The position numbers and the translations under genes are program-made. The notes beneath the pieces were generated by a model that made no database searches, had not been told where the DNA came from, and saw nothing but the letters and a program-made list of their open reading frames with translations. A stretch of 57,949 nucleotides of DNA, taken from contig NZ_CAJZAG010000021.1 in the NCBI RefSeq assembly GCF_914271485.1, positions 1 through 57,949 on the forward strand, read 5' to 3'. The DNA is from Cupriavidus pampae. GTDB taxonomy: Bacteria > Pseudomonadota > Gammaproteobacteria > Burkholderiales > Burkholderiaceae. Below, piece after piece: positions 7,973 through 17,242 of the stretch (position 1 is its first letter; every line of letters starts with the position of its first letter).

Positions 7973-10900
7973 GCGGCTTCAATATATCGGCACTGGCCGT
8001 ACGCGAGCGTGCCGTCACCCTATTCCTGATCATCCTTGTCTCGATCGCCGGCATCGTCGCGTTCTTCCAGCTCGGCCGCGCGGAAGACCCGCCCTTCACA
8101 GTCAAGTCGATGATCTTCATCACGGCATGGCCCGGCGCAACGGCGCAGGAAATGCAGGACCAGGTCGCGGAAAAGCTGGAAAAGCGCATGCAGGAACTGC
8201 GCTACTACGATCGCACGGAAACTTATACGCGGCCTGGCCTGGCGTTCACCACCGTCACGCTGCTTGACAGCACGCCGCCGGCAGAAGTCCCAGAGGAGTT
8301 CTACCAGGCCCGCAAAAAGCTGGGCGACGAAGCGCGTACCCTGCCGGCAGGCGTCGTCGGCCCTATCATCAACGACGAATACTCCGATGTGACCTTCGGC
8401 CTGTTCGCGCTGAAAGCCCGGGGCGAGCCGCAGCGGCTGCTGGTGCGCGAGGCAGAGACCATCCGCCAGCGACTGCTGCATGTGGCTGGCGTGAAGAAGG
8501 TCAACATCATTGGCGAGCAGGCAGAGCGCATCTACGTGTCGTTCTCGCACGACCGGCTGGCCACGCTCGGCGTGGCGCCCCAGGACATCTTCGCCGCGCT
8601 CAACAGCCAGAACGTGCTTACCCCCGCGGGTTCGATCGACACCGACGGACCGCAAGTCTTCGTGCGCCTGGACGGCGCGTTCGACAAGCTGGAACGCATT
8701 CGCGACACCCCAGTCGTGGCCCATGGCCGCACGCTGAAACTGTCTGACATCGCAACCGTCGAACGCGGCTATCAGGATCCGGCCTCCTTCGTCGTGCGCA
8801 ACAAGGGCGAACCTGCCCTACTGCTTGGCATTGTGATGCGCGACGGCTGGAACGGCCTCGACCTCGGCAAGTCGCTCGATGCGGAAGTCGCAAAGGTCAA
8901 CGCCGCGCTGCCGCTGGGCATGGAACTGAGCAAGGTCACCGATCAGGCCGTCAACATCAAGTCAGCCGTGGACGAATTCATGGTCAAGTTCTTCGCCGCG
9001 CTGATCGTGGTGCTGGTGGTGAGCTTCCTCAGCATGGGCTGGCGAGTAGGAATCGTGGTCGCTGCGGCCGTGCCGCTGACGCTGGCAGCGGTGTTCGTGG
9101 TCATGGCCGCCACCGGAAAGAATTTTGATCGCATCACGCTGGGCTCTCTGATACTGGCCCTCGGCCTGCTGGTGGACGACGCCATCATCGCCATCGAAAT
9201 GATGGTGGTGAAGATGGAGGAAGGATATGGAAGGATCGCGGCGTCGGCCTATGCGTGGAGCCATACCGCCGCGCCGATGCTGTCCGGCACGCTCGTCACC
9301 GCCGTCGGCTTCATGCCAAATGGTTTTGCGAAGTCTTCCGCGGGCGAGTACACCGGCAACCAGTTCTGGATCGTGGGAATCGCGCTGATCGCGTCGTGGA
9401 TCGTAGCGGTCGCCTTTACGCCTTATCTCGGCGTGAAGTTGCTGCCCGAGATGAAGAAAGTGGAAGGTGGCCATGGCGCCATCTATGCCACCCCGAACTA
9501 CCAGCGCTTTCGCGAGATATTGAGGCGCGTGATCGGGCGCAAATGGCTGGTCGCAGCAGTCGTCGTTGGTCTGTTCGCTGCGAGCGTGATTGGCATGGGC
9601 GCCGTCCGCAAGCAGTTCTTCCCGACCTCCGATCGTCCCGAGGTGTTGGTGGAGGTGCAGATGCCCTACGGGACGTCCATCGAGCAGACCAGTGCCGCGA
9701 CGGAAAAAGTGGAAGCCTGGCTCGACAAGCAGCCCGAAGCGAAGATCGTAACGTCCTATATCGGCCAGGGGGCACCGCGCTTCTACTTGGCGATGTCGCC
9801 GGAATTGCCCGACCCCTCCTTCGCCAAGATCGTGGTACGCACCGACAACCAGGAAGAACGCGACGAGCTCAAGGGCCGGCTCCGCCAGGCCATCGCCGAA
9901 GGCCTCGCGCCAGGTGCGCGCGTCCGCGTGACGCAGCTGGTGTTTGGCCCCTATTCACCCTTCCCTGTTGCGTTCCGCGTCATGGGCTCGGATCCTGACA
10001 AGCTGCGGGCCATCGCGGATCAAGTCGGCGGTGTGATGAAGGCCAGTCCGCTGATGCGCACCGTCAACACCGACTGGGGGCCACGCGTGCCGGGGCTGCA
10101 CTTCACGCTCCAGCAGGACCGGCTGCAGGCAGTCGGCCTGACCTCACACGATGTAGCGCAGCAGCTTGAGTTCCTTCTGACCGGCGTGCCAGTAACGGAG
10201 GTGCGCGAGGACATCCGATCCGTGCAGGTGGTGGCGCGCGCAGCAGGTGATGTCCGCCTCGACCCGCAGCGCATCGCTGACTTCACTCTGATCAGCGCCA
10301 ACGGCGGGCGTATTCCCCTCTCGCAAGTCGGCACGGTTGACGTGCGGATGGAGGATCCCATCCTGCGTCGTCGCGACCGCACGCCGACCATCACAGTGCG
10401 GGGCGACATTGCCGACGGTCAGCAACCACCCGATGTATCGCAGGCCATCCGGACTCAACTGCAGCCGATCATCGAGCAGTTGCCGGCTGGCTACCGCATC
10501 GAGATGGCCGGCTCTATCGAAGAGGCGGGCAAAGCGAACAAGGCGCTGGCACCACTGTTTCCGATCATGCTGGCCATCACGCTGCTGATCATCATGTTCC
10601 AGGTACGGTCGATGGCGGGCATGGTCATGGTCATCCTGACCAGTCCGCTCGGTCTGATCGGCGTGGTCCCGACGCTACTGCTCTTCCACCAGCCTTTCGG
10701 CATCAACGCCCTGGTGGGGCTGGTAGCACTGTCCGGCATTCTCATGCGGAACACGCTGATCCTGATCGGGCAGATACAAGGCAACCTGAAGGAGGGACTA
10801 TCACCGTACGACGCGGTGGTGGAGGCCACAGTGCAACGGGCACGTCCGGTGCTCCTGACAGCAGCAGCGGCGGTTTTCGCGTTCATCCCGCTCACCCATT

Positions 10901-11070
10901 CGGTGTTCTGGGGGACTCTGGCCTATACGCTGATCGGTGGCACACTCGCTGGCACGCTGCTGACGCTGGCGTTCTTGCCGGCAATGTATGCGATCTGGTT
11001 CCGGATTCGCCCGCCGGCTCCTGTGGTTGTGCAGGAGGCGTCTTTGGGACAAGCGGCGCAGGTGTCATAA
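7969..11070 (+). CDS. RND efflux permease (AcrB/MexF-like superfamily)
   Basis: This encodes 1033 residues, the family size. The start at 7969 overlaps the adaptor stop by four bases; a longer in-frame extension is only the shadow of the adaptor gene. After the first membrane helix (VTLFLIILVSIAGIVAFFQLG) comes the large periplasmic loop. Helices 2-6 include GSLILALGLLVDDAIIAIEMM, holding the paired Asp residues (LVDDAI) of the proton relay. A second periplasmic loop and helices 8-12 follow. The pump uses the proton gradient to expel substrates. The sequence looks closer to the less-studied RND branch with short spacing (GRAEDPPFTVK) than to classical AcrB. The substrate is unknown. Confidence 0.95.
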   Translation: MSGFNISALAVRERAVTLFLIILVSIAGIVAFFQLGRAEDPPFTVKSMIFITAWPGATAQEMQDQVAEKLEKRMQELRYYDRTETYTRPGLAFTTVTLLDSTPPAEVPEEFYQARKKLGDEARTLPAGVVGPIINDEYSDVTFGLFALKARGEPQRLLVREAETIRQRLLHVAGVKKVNIIGEQAERIYVSFSHDRLATLGVAPQDIFAALNSQNVLTPAGSIDTDGPQVFVRLDGAFDKLERIRDTPVVAHGRTLKLSDIATVERGYQDPASFVVRNKGEPALLLGIVMRDGWNGLDLGKSLDAEVAKVNAALPLGMELSKVTDQAVNIKSAVDEFMVKFFAALIVVLVVSFLSMGWRVGIVVAAAVPLTLAAVFVVMAATGKNFDRITLGSLILALGLLVDDAIIAIEMMVVKMEEGYGRIAASAYAWSHTAAPMLSGTLVTAVGFMPNGFAKSSAGEYTGNQFWIVGIALIASWIVAVAFTPYLGVKLLPEMKKVEGGHGAIYATPNYQRFREILRRVIGRKWLVAAVVVGLFAASVIGMGAVRKQFFPTSDRPEVLVEVQMPYGTSIEQTSAATEKVEAWLDKQPEAKIVTSYIGQGAPRFYLAMSPELPDPSFAKIVVRTDNQEERDELKGRLRQAIAEGLAPGARVRVTQLVFGPYSPFPVAFRVMGSDPDKLRAIADQVGGVMKASPLMRTVNTDWGPRVPGLHFTLQQDRLQAVGLTSHDVAQQLEFLLTGVPVTEVREDIRSVQVVARAAGDVRLDPQRIADFTLISANGGRIPLSQVGTVDVRMEDPILRRRDRTPTITVRGDIADGQQPPDVSQAIRTQLQPIIEQLPAGYRIEMAGSIEEAGKANKALAPLFPIMLAITLLIIMFQVRSMAGMVMVILTSPLGLIGVVPTLLLFHQPFGINALVGLVALSGILMRNTLILIGQIQGNLKEGLSPYDAVVEATVQRARPVLLTAAAAVFAFIPLTHSVFWGTLAYTLIGGTLAGTLLTLAFLPAMYAIWFRIRPPAPVVVQEASLGQAAQVS

Positions 11071-11096
11071 GCAGCCTCCATAACAACGGGATCTCG

Positions 11097-12266
11097 TTAG
11101 AATCGCGGCAAGGCGATACGAGCAAGCTCGGCGAAGTACCTTGCCCCAGTCGTAAGTACTTCGTCGTTGAAGTCGTAGCGATTGTTATGCAGAGGTACGC
11201 CACCGGCTGTTCCTGACTCGCCGTTTCCGATGAATACAAATGCGCCAGGCACGGCCTGCAAGAACGCACCAAAATCTTCGGAAATCATCATCGGGGCGAC
11301 AGCATCGTTCACACTCTCCGCGCCGACCGTGTTCCGCGCCGCTTCCACTGCCACGGGGACGCACCGTTCCCAGTTCACAGTCGGTGCGAACTCGTGCGTG
11401 TACTCGAACGTGCAGGTCGCACCGTGCATGCGGCAGATGCCCTCGGAGATTTCCCTCATGCGAGTCTCAAGTAGTGCCTGGACTGCTGGGGCGTAGCTAC
11501 GTGTATCGCCTTTGATGGTGACGTTCGTCGGGATGGCGTTCCGAATTCCGTCGGTGATGAACTCCGTGCAAGAAATCACTGCCGACAGACTAGGGTCGAC
11601 ATTGCGCGAGACGATTGTTTGCAGCGCAAGAACGATTTCCGAACCAATCACGATGGGGTCGATACCCATGTGAGGCCTGGCAGCATGCGTGCCCTGTCCC
11701 TTCACATGAATCACGAAGTTGTCCTCGCTCGCCATGATGCCGCCCACGCGCGTTGCAATGTTCCCCGTCGGCAGGCCAGGCATGTTGTGCGCACCGTAGA
11801 TGGCGTCAACTGGGAAGCGCTCAAACAGGCCGTCCTGCATCATCGCCTTCGCACCACGACCGTGTTCCTCAGCGGGCTGAAAGATGAAGCGAACCGTTCC
11901 ATTGAAATCACGACGCTCGCTCAGCAGCTTGGCTGCACCGAGAATCATAGCCATATGACCATCGTGGCCGCATGCATGCATCTTGCCTTCGGTCTTAGAC
12001 GCATGCTCACGCTCCGGCGCGTTCTCGTGAATGGCGAGCGCGTCCATATCAGCGCGCAGGCCGATGACACCGCTACCATCGCCAACCTTCAGGTCCGCGA
12101 CAAGGCCGGTGCCGCCGATACCGCGGTGGACATCCATTCCCATGCCGCCAAGCAATATGGCGACGAAATCTGATGTTCTCAGTTCCTCGAAGCCCGTCTC
12201 CGGATGTCGATGAAGCTCATGCCGCCAGGACTTGAGTAGGTCGGAAAGGTCTTTATCAGCTTGCAT
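11097..12266 (-). CDS. M20 family amidohydrolase (hippurate hydrolase/YgeY-like group)
   Basis: This encodes 389 residues from the chosen ATG at 12266; a longer frame to 12329 begins in non-protein-like sequence. Metal-binding motifs are present: GLRADMDAL, HACGHDGHMAMILGAAKLL, QPAEEHGRGAKAMM (the two catalytic Glu) and HNMPGLPTG, with a final HNNRYDFNDE. These enzymes hydrolyse N-acyl or N-carbamoyl amino acids using two metal ions. It is divergent from an Lrp regulator and close to diaminopropionate ammonia-lyase, which in enteric bacteria also sits beside an M20 hydrolase (ygeX-ygeY). It probably releases a free amino acid for the lyase. Confidence 0.88.
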   Translation of the reverse strand: MQADKDLSDLLKSWRHELHRHPETGFEELRTSDFVAILLGGMGMDVHRGIGGTGLVADLKVGDGSGVIGLRADMDALAIHENAPEREHASKTEGKMHACGHDGHMAMILGAAKLLSERRDFNGTVRFIFQPAEEHGRGAKAMMQDGLFERFPVDAIYGAHNMPGLPTGNIATRVGGIMASEDNFVIHVKGQGTHAARPHMGIDPIVIGSEIVLALQTIVSRNVDPSLSAVISCTEFITDGIRNAIPTNVTIKGDTRSYAPAVQALLETRMREISEGICRMHGATCTFEYTHEFAPTVNWERCVPVAVEAARNTVGAESVNDAVAPMMISEDFGAFLQAVPGAFVFIGNGESGTAGGVPLHNNRYDFNDEVLTTGARYFAELARIALPRF

Positions 12267-12339
12267 GGAGGTGTTCTCAAAGTCGGAGGTCCACGAGCAT
12301 CTTACGAGGGCACCCCCGCAAAAATTCACCGTTCTCGCC

Positions 12340-12375
12340 GAACGAAATGAAACGTTGTTGCGTTGCGATTCGTTC
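12340..12375. promoter_or_regulatory. Inverted repeat in the Lrp/M20 intergenic region
   Basis: Arms GAACGAA (12340-12346) and TTCGTTC (12369-12375) are perfect inverted copies with inner AACG and CGTT blocks. It is placed between two divergent genes, so it is a candidate site for the adjacent Lrp-type regulator. Confidence 0.45.
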
Positions 12376-12443
12376 TTTCTCTGTAATCGTGACTAATATT
12401 CGGTAGAAAATTGCGCCATGGCTGATTTGCAATGAAGGAACAA

Positions 12444-12914
12444 ATGGCACAGCAACTAGATTCATATGACCGCAAGCTCCTGCAACTGCTGCAGACCAAC
12501 AACAGGATGTCTCAGCGCGAGCTTGCTGACGCGGTCAACCTTTCTCCCTCCGCGGTGAATCGTCGCATTGCGGTACTTGAAGCTGATGGAGTCATCACGG
12601 CGAACACTTCCGTGGTTGACCCGGCGAAGGTCGGGAAGCCCATTACGGTGCTCGTGCAGGTGAAGCTTGAGAGCGAGCGTCTGGACCTGCTCGACGAAGT
12701 TAAGAAACGCTTCGTCGACTGTCCGCAGGTCCAGCAGGTCTACTACGTCACGGGAGAGTTCGATTTCCTTTTGGTTCTCGCCGTCGCTGACATGACAGAG
12801 TACGAGCGGCTCACTCGCGAGCTCTTCTTTGTGGCCAGCAACGTGAAGAGCTTCCAGACGCATGTGGCAATGCAACGCGCCAAGGTAAGTCTCCAGGTGG
12901 CCATCGACAGCTAA
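12444..12914 (+). CDS. Lrp/AsnC-family transcriptional regulator
   Basis: This encodes 156 residues. The N-terminal winged helix (LDSYDRKLLQLLQTNNRMSQ then LSPSAVNRRIAVLEADGVI) is followed by the RAM effector domain (ITVLVQVKLESE...VQQVYYVTGEFDFLLVLAVADM, where the Gly-x-x-Asp turn is visible). Lrp-type proteins bind amino acids and form octamers. ATG 12444 is preferred over 12432 because AAGGAA precedes it by a suitable distance. Divergent from the M20 gene, it probably controls that gene and the ammonia-lyase in response to their substrate. Confidence 0.92.
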   Translation: MAQQLDSYDRKLLQLLQTNNRMSQRELADAVNLSPSAVNRRIAVLEADGVITANTSVVDPAKVGKPITVLVQVKLESERLDLLDEVKKRFVDCPQVQQVYYVTGEFDFLLVLAVADMTEYERLTRELFFVASNVKSFQTHVAMQRAKVSLQVAIDS

Positions 12915-13101
12915 ACGAAGTCGCGCAATCCGCAGGCGCTGCTACGCACACAAAGTCACTGATAGGCGCGCACCGCGGCGATGAGGTCTTCCACATCGTC
13001 AGGGAGACGTGCGTCCGTAAAAAATGGAGACAGCTGCGACTTCCGGAGAAGCGCAGGATGTGGCCGATTGCCCTGATGCTCACCGGCGCGGTTCCACCGA
13101 C

Positions 13102-14325
13102 TCAGAGCGCGAGCCAGGCAGATTGGCGGGCAAGCACTGATTCATGCGATTCGCCTACCAGTTGCTGATAGACGGAAGGCGCCGTGGCACCTTCGGTGTT
13201 GATGACTAGGACGCGTGAGGTTGCGTCAAGCCCTGAATCTTCAGAAAGCGATGCATTCGCACGGAGCACTGCGAGACCGGCAAGGCCCGCTGCGCCGGAT
13301 TCACCGGCAACGACCGGCAGATCGCCGGTCTGCTTCCCCGCGAGTTGATGCATCGCCGTGACGGCATCGTCGTCCGAAATCGTCATGAAAACGTCCACGC
13401 TGTCCTCGAGGAAGCGCCAGGCGAGTGGCGATGTCTCACCGCAAGCCAGCCCGGCCATTACCGAGTCAACTGAGCCCGTGGCATTGGCCGGCCTCCCTAG
13501 CAATGCGCTTTGGTACAGGCAATCCGCCTGCACGGGCTCAACAACGATGAACTTCGGGCGATTCGCGCCGAAACACTCCCAGAAATAGCTGACAATGCCT
13601 GCCGCGAGACCACCCACACCGCCTTGCAGGAACACATGCGTGTACGGGCACGGCTCGCCTTGGGCGACATTCGCCTGCATCATGATTTCCGCTGCGATGG
13701 CGCCGTAACCCTGCATCACATCGCGCGGAATGTCCTGATAGCCTTCGTAGGAGGTGTCCGATACAACGGTCCAGTGATTGGCAGCCGCGAGACGGGCGGC
13801 CTCTACAACGGACTCATCGTAGTTGCCTGCAATGCGGACGATGGTTGCACCGTAGGCTGCAATGGCAGCTTCGCGCTCCTGGCTGACGTTGGCGTGCAGC
13901 ACAATCACGCACTGGCAGCCAAACGACCTCGCTGCGGACGCCAGTGCACGACCGTGGTTACCGTCAGTTGCGCTGATGACGGTGAAGTCCTTCAGAAGAT
14001 CCAGATACTTCCCCTCAATCAGAGCCAGGGGGTCGAAGTTCCGCTCCGGATAGCTGCGCAGAATCAGCCGAACCAAGGCAATCGGCGCCCCCAATGCCTT
14101 GAAACTACCCAGCGGCGATCGAACGGATTCATCCTTCACGCTCAGTTGCGTCACCCCGAGGCTCGCGGCAAGCTTTGGAAGGTCACGTAGCGGCGTGGGC
14201 CCCGGGTTCAGTTGGTCCCAGTGAGAGAGCCAGCCACGGCTGCGCTCGGCTTGCTCGACACTCATGATGTCCTTCAGCTCTATGGGATAGGCCGCCAGGC
14301 GTGCGCGGGTATTCTTGGTCAGCAT
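13102..14325 (-). CDS. dpaL: Diaminopropionate ammonia-lyase
   Basis: This encodes 407 residues, matching the family. It is a fold-type II PLP enzyme. The PLP lysine is in SPLGSFKALGAP, substrate and phosphate contacts are in SATDGNHGRALASAA, and a Gly-rich phosphate loop is in FLQGGVGGLAAG. The family breaks down 2,3-diaminopropionate to pyruvate and two ammonia. ATG 14325 has GGAG at a good distance; a longer frame to 14526 has no support. It lies in a cluster with an M20 hydrolase, an Lrp regulator and an MFS carrier, which fits use of a diamino acid or its acyl derivative as a nitrogen and carbon source. Confidence 0.87.
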   Translation of the reverse strand: MLTKNTRARLAAYPIELKDIMSVEQAERSRGWLSHWDQLNPGPTPLRDLPKLAASLGVTQLSVKDESVRSPLGSFKALGAPIALVRLILRSYPERNFDPLALIEGKYLDLLKDFTVISATDGNHGRALASAARSFGCQCVIVLHANVSQEREAAIAAYGATIVRIAGNYDESVVEAARLAAANHWTVVSDTSYEGYQDIPRDVMQGYGAIAAEIMMQANVAQGEPCPYTHVFLQGGVGGLAAGIVSYFWECFGANRPKFIVVEPVQADCLYQSALLGRPANATGSVDSVMAGLACGETSPLAWRFLEDSVDVFMTISDDDAVTAMHQLAGKQTGDLPVVAGESGAAGLAGLAVLRANASLSEDSGLDATSRVLVINTEGATAPSVYQQLVGESHESVLARQSAWLAL

Positions 14326-14785
14326 AAGGACTCCGATGGCAGATGTTCGGATCTGAGACAGGGCTGGATGCCCGAATGTCTGCAATGTTAGAGCCGCGGT
14401 GTTGCAACAGCGTCCCCATTTGGTGAGCCCGGATGCAACAACTTTGCGTAGTGAGGGAGCAAATCGCAATGCTTCCTTGGTGCCGAGGCCGAGCCCGCTT
14501 CCTGTATCCCTAGAGCTCGTCGGCATTTGCTCCGACCCTCCAGCACGAATCTTGAATGTCAGGAATTTCCCTTAGATAGCACGCCCCAAGCTAGGGATAA
14601 CCCGATCATTCTTCTCCTAACTATGCCGCTTTTTGCACCAGTGTCGCGTTTTGTGCGGTTGTTATGGGCGGATATTGGGCACTGTGAATTCCAGTCATAA
14701 CCCCGTGAGATTTTGACAGTATCGAGTCGCCTCTCTGGATCGTAAATTCTCAGTGCCTCGCACAAATCCAAGAAGGAACCTCATC

Positions 14786-16117
14786 ATGACTGCCGCCCCT
14801 TCAATGCCCCCAGAGATTGCTCGGAAGATAAGCTGGCGCTTGGGACCGCTGATGATTCTGATGTACATGGCGAATCAGCTGGACCGCGCAAACATCGGCT
14901 ACGCTGCGCTAACGATGAATCAGGAGCTGGGCTTGACTGCAGCCCAATACGGGCTCGCCGCGAGCTTATTCTTCATCGGATACGTTCTTTTTGAGTTGCC
15001 CAGCAACCTCTGCATGTATCGATTCGGCGCCCGCCTTTGGATGACACGCATCATGGTGACTTGGGGCATCGTCTCCTCGCTCACTTGCCTCGTGCCGAGC
15101 GCACAATGGCTGTATGTTGCCCGCTTCGTCCTGGGCGTCTTTGAGGCCGGCTTGTTCCCTGGCATGGTGTTCTATCTCACGCTCTGGCTGCCCGCCAAGG
15201 ACCGCGTGTGGATGATGTCCCTGTTTGTGACGGCTATCCCCCTGACCGGCGTGTTCGGCGCACCGATTTCCACCTGGCTGATGGAGCACGCTTCTTTTTT
15301 TGGTCTTACGGGGTGGCGCGCTATGATTTTCTTGGAGGGGTTGCCCTCCATTGCTCTCGGGATTTTCGTCTTCTTCTACCTTCCCGACGGCCCATCAAAA
15401 GCGCGCTGGTTGAGCGCAGCGGAGAAGACCACGGTTGCATCCGTATTGGCTCAGGAGCAGAAGCAGACGGACGCGCGTAACACTCAAGGTCGCGACAGTG
15501 TGTGGACGGTCATATCGAACCCTCGGGTCTGGGCGCTAGGCGCGGTGTATTTCGGCGTGAACGCCGGCATCGTGTCCTTGCTCTTCTTCCTGCCGCAGGT
15601 CGTTGCATCGTTTGAGAAGACCTTGGGAGTGAAGTACACCATCACGCAAATTGGCACGATTACGGCCATCCCGTTCGCGTTCGCCGCCGTTAGCATGCTT
15701 GTGTGGGGTCGCGTGGTGCAACAACGCCAGCTTACCAGCAAGCATGTCGCCGGGCCGCTGCTGGTCTGTGCGATTGCACTGACAGTGGCCATGTGGATGA
15801 AGTCGCCATACGCAGCAATTGCGGCGTTTGCAGTCGGAGCGGCGGGCTGCTTCTGCACCATGACTACGTTCTGGCAGTTGCCGACCAAGTTTCTCGCCGA
15901 GCGTGGCGCAGCAGCCGGCATTGCAATGATTACTAGTCTTGGAGTTTGCGCCGGCTTCGTATTGCCGTACTTCATCGGCTGGTCAAAGGACGTGACGGGA
16001 CATTTCGCTGTGGCGTTCTACGGCGTCTCCGCTCTTATGGTTGTCTCAGCGATTATCGTGACGGTGCTGGAAGCGTCGCGACGAAAAGCACCGTCTGGGC
16101 TTACCACCCCTGCGTAA
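14786..16117 (+). CDS. MFS transporter, anion:cation symporter type
   Basis: This encodes 443 residues with about 12 membrane helices. The N-terminal pattern (RRLGPLMILMYMANQLDRANIGYAAL, here ISWRLGPLM...) and the loop FIGYVLFELPSNLCMYRFGARLWMTRIM are characteristic of the ACS/phthalate-permease family, which imports organic acids with protons. ATG 14786 follows AAGGAA; the longer frame from 14753 lacks a site. It faces away from the ammonia-lyase, with a shared 460-bp upstream region, so it may bring in the island's substrate. Confidence 0.88.
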   Translation: MTAAPSMPPEIARKISWRLGPLMILMYMANQLDRANIGYAALTMNQELGLTAAQYGLAASLFFIGYVLFELPSNLCMYRFGARLWMTRIMVTWGIVSSLTCLVPSAQWLYVARFVLGVFEAGLFPGMVFYLTLWLPAKDRVWMMSLFVTAIPLTGVFGAPISTWLMEHASFFGLTGWRAMIFLEGLPSIALGIFVFFYLPDGPSKARWLSAAEKTTVASVLAQEQKQTDARNTQGRDSVWTVISNPRVWALGAVYFGVNAGIVSLLFFLPQVVASFEKTLGVKYTITQIGTITAIPFAFAAVSMLVWGRVVQQRQLTSKHVAGPLLVCAIALTVAMWMKSPYAAIAAFAVGAAGCFCTMTTFWQLPTKFLAERGAAAGIAMITSLGVCAGFVLPYFIGWSKDVTGHFAVAFYGVSALMVVSAIIVTVLEASRRKAPSGLTTPA

Positions 16118-16225
16118 CCGGGAAGTACAGTGTTGACGTGTCGGGGCAGCCCTGCGGCTGCACGATGCCGCTAGGGCCACATCGGTGATTGCCCTTGTAA
16201 GAAGGTCGTTGATAAGGGAGTAGGA

Positions 16226-17143
16226 ATGCGACGCGGAGTACCTAGCCTTGGTTTGTTGCAAGCGTTCGAGGCGTCAGCCCGGCACGAGAGCTTTTCCAAG
16301 GCAGCAGAAGAACTCTCGCAGACTCATGGCGCGATCTGCAAGAAGGTCAACGAACTCGAGGAAGACCTGGGAGTTGCGTTGTTTGACCGCGTGCGACAAC
16401 GCCTCGTTCTCACTCCCGCGGGCGCAGAATATGCGCGACGCATTCGCGTGAATCTGGACCAGATTCGGCGGGACACGCTTGAGCTCGTTCGGTCGGAGAG
16501 CGCCGTGAACCTCGACGTGGCCGTTGGGGTGTCGTTTGCCACCCAATGGCTCGTCCCTAGGCTGCAGGATTTTTATGAACGACACTCCGAAATCCGCGTG
16601 CACATACTTGGTCGAGACCAGCCCAACTTCTTCGACGACTCAAACTTCGACGCGACCGTCTACTTCGGGTTGCACCTATGGGAAGGCATGGCAGGGTCAA
16701 CATTGATAAATGACGACCAACTTCTGTTAGTCGGTTCGCCGAAATGGTGTGCGGCAGGCGAGGAGCTGAGTCTGGAGCGGATTGCGGCCGCGCCATGGAT
16801 ATACACGAGAGATTTGCCGACCGCGTGGACGGAATGGGGACAGTCACTCCTAGGCCATCCAATGAAGCACAACGCGAGTACTCCTCGCTACGACATGTTC
16901 GTCATGTCGATAAATGCCGCAACCTCTGGCCAAGGCCTTGCACTTCTACCCCGAACGCTCATAGACCGAGAACTAGCCAGTGGTCAGTTGGTCGTGGCGC
17001 ATCGGCACTCGATAAAGAACCCCAGCACCGTATTTTTCGCGTATCCCGAGCAACGCCGAAACTGGGAGCCGCTGAAGCTTTTCGAGGAATGGCTGCTTTC
17101 AACGGCTGCAAGCTACACCGCATCCTTGACGCAGCCCCAATAA
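16226..17143 (+). CDS. LysR-family regulator (GcvA-like)
   Basis: This encodes 305 residues. The winged helix-turn-helix is in the first 65 residues (LGLLQAFEASARHESFSKAAEELSQTHGAICKKVNELEEDLGVALFDR), with the GcvA-type opening RRGVPSLGLLQAFEA. A two-lobed effector domain follows. A good ribosome site (GGGAGTAGG) precedes the ATG. It sits between the MFS carrier and the class II aldolase on the same strand and probably regulates one of them. Confidence 0.9.
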   Translation: MRRGVPSLGLLQAFEASARHESFSKAAEELSQTHGAICKKVNELEEDLGVALFDRVRQRLVLTPAGAEYARRIRVNLDQIRRDTLELVRSESAVNLDVAVGVSFATQWLVPRLQDFYERHSEIRVHILGRDQPNFFDDSNFDATVYFGLHLWEGMAGSTLINDDQLLLVGSPKWCAAGEELSLERIAAAPWIYTRDLPTAWTEWGQSLLGHPMKHNASTPRYDMFVMSINAATSGQGLALLPRTLIDRELASGQLVVAHRHSIKNPSTVFFAYPEQRRNWEPLKLFEEWLLSTAASYTASLTQPQ

Positions 17144-17242
17144 GCGCAGGGCTTCCGGTGCAGCACCATCCTGTGAGATTTCGTCCCTATCGCTGACGGG
17201 GCCTCACCATCAGAATGATTCTGGTAGACAGGAAAGAATCCC

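Noticed and set aside
12811..13083. Minus-strand ORF of 90 residues
   Set aside because: Overlaps the Lrp gene end, low-complexity Ser/Arg-rich text, no ribosome site.
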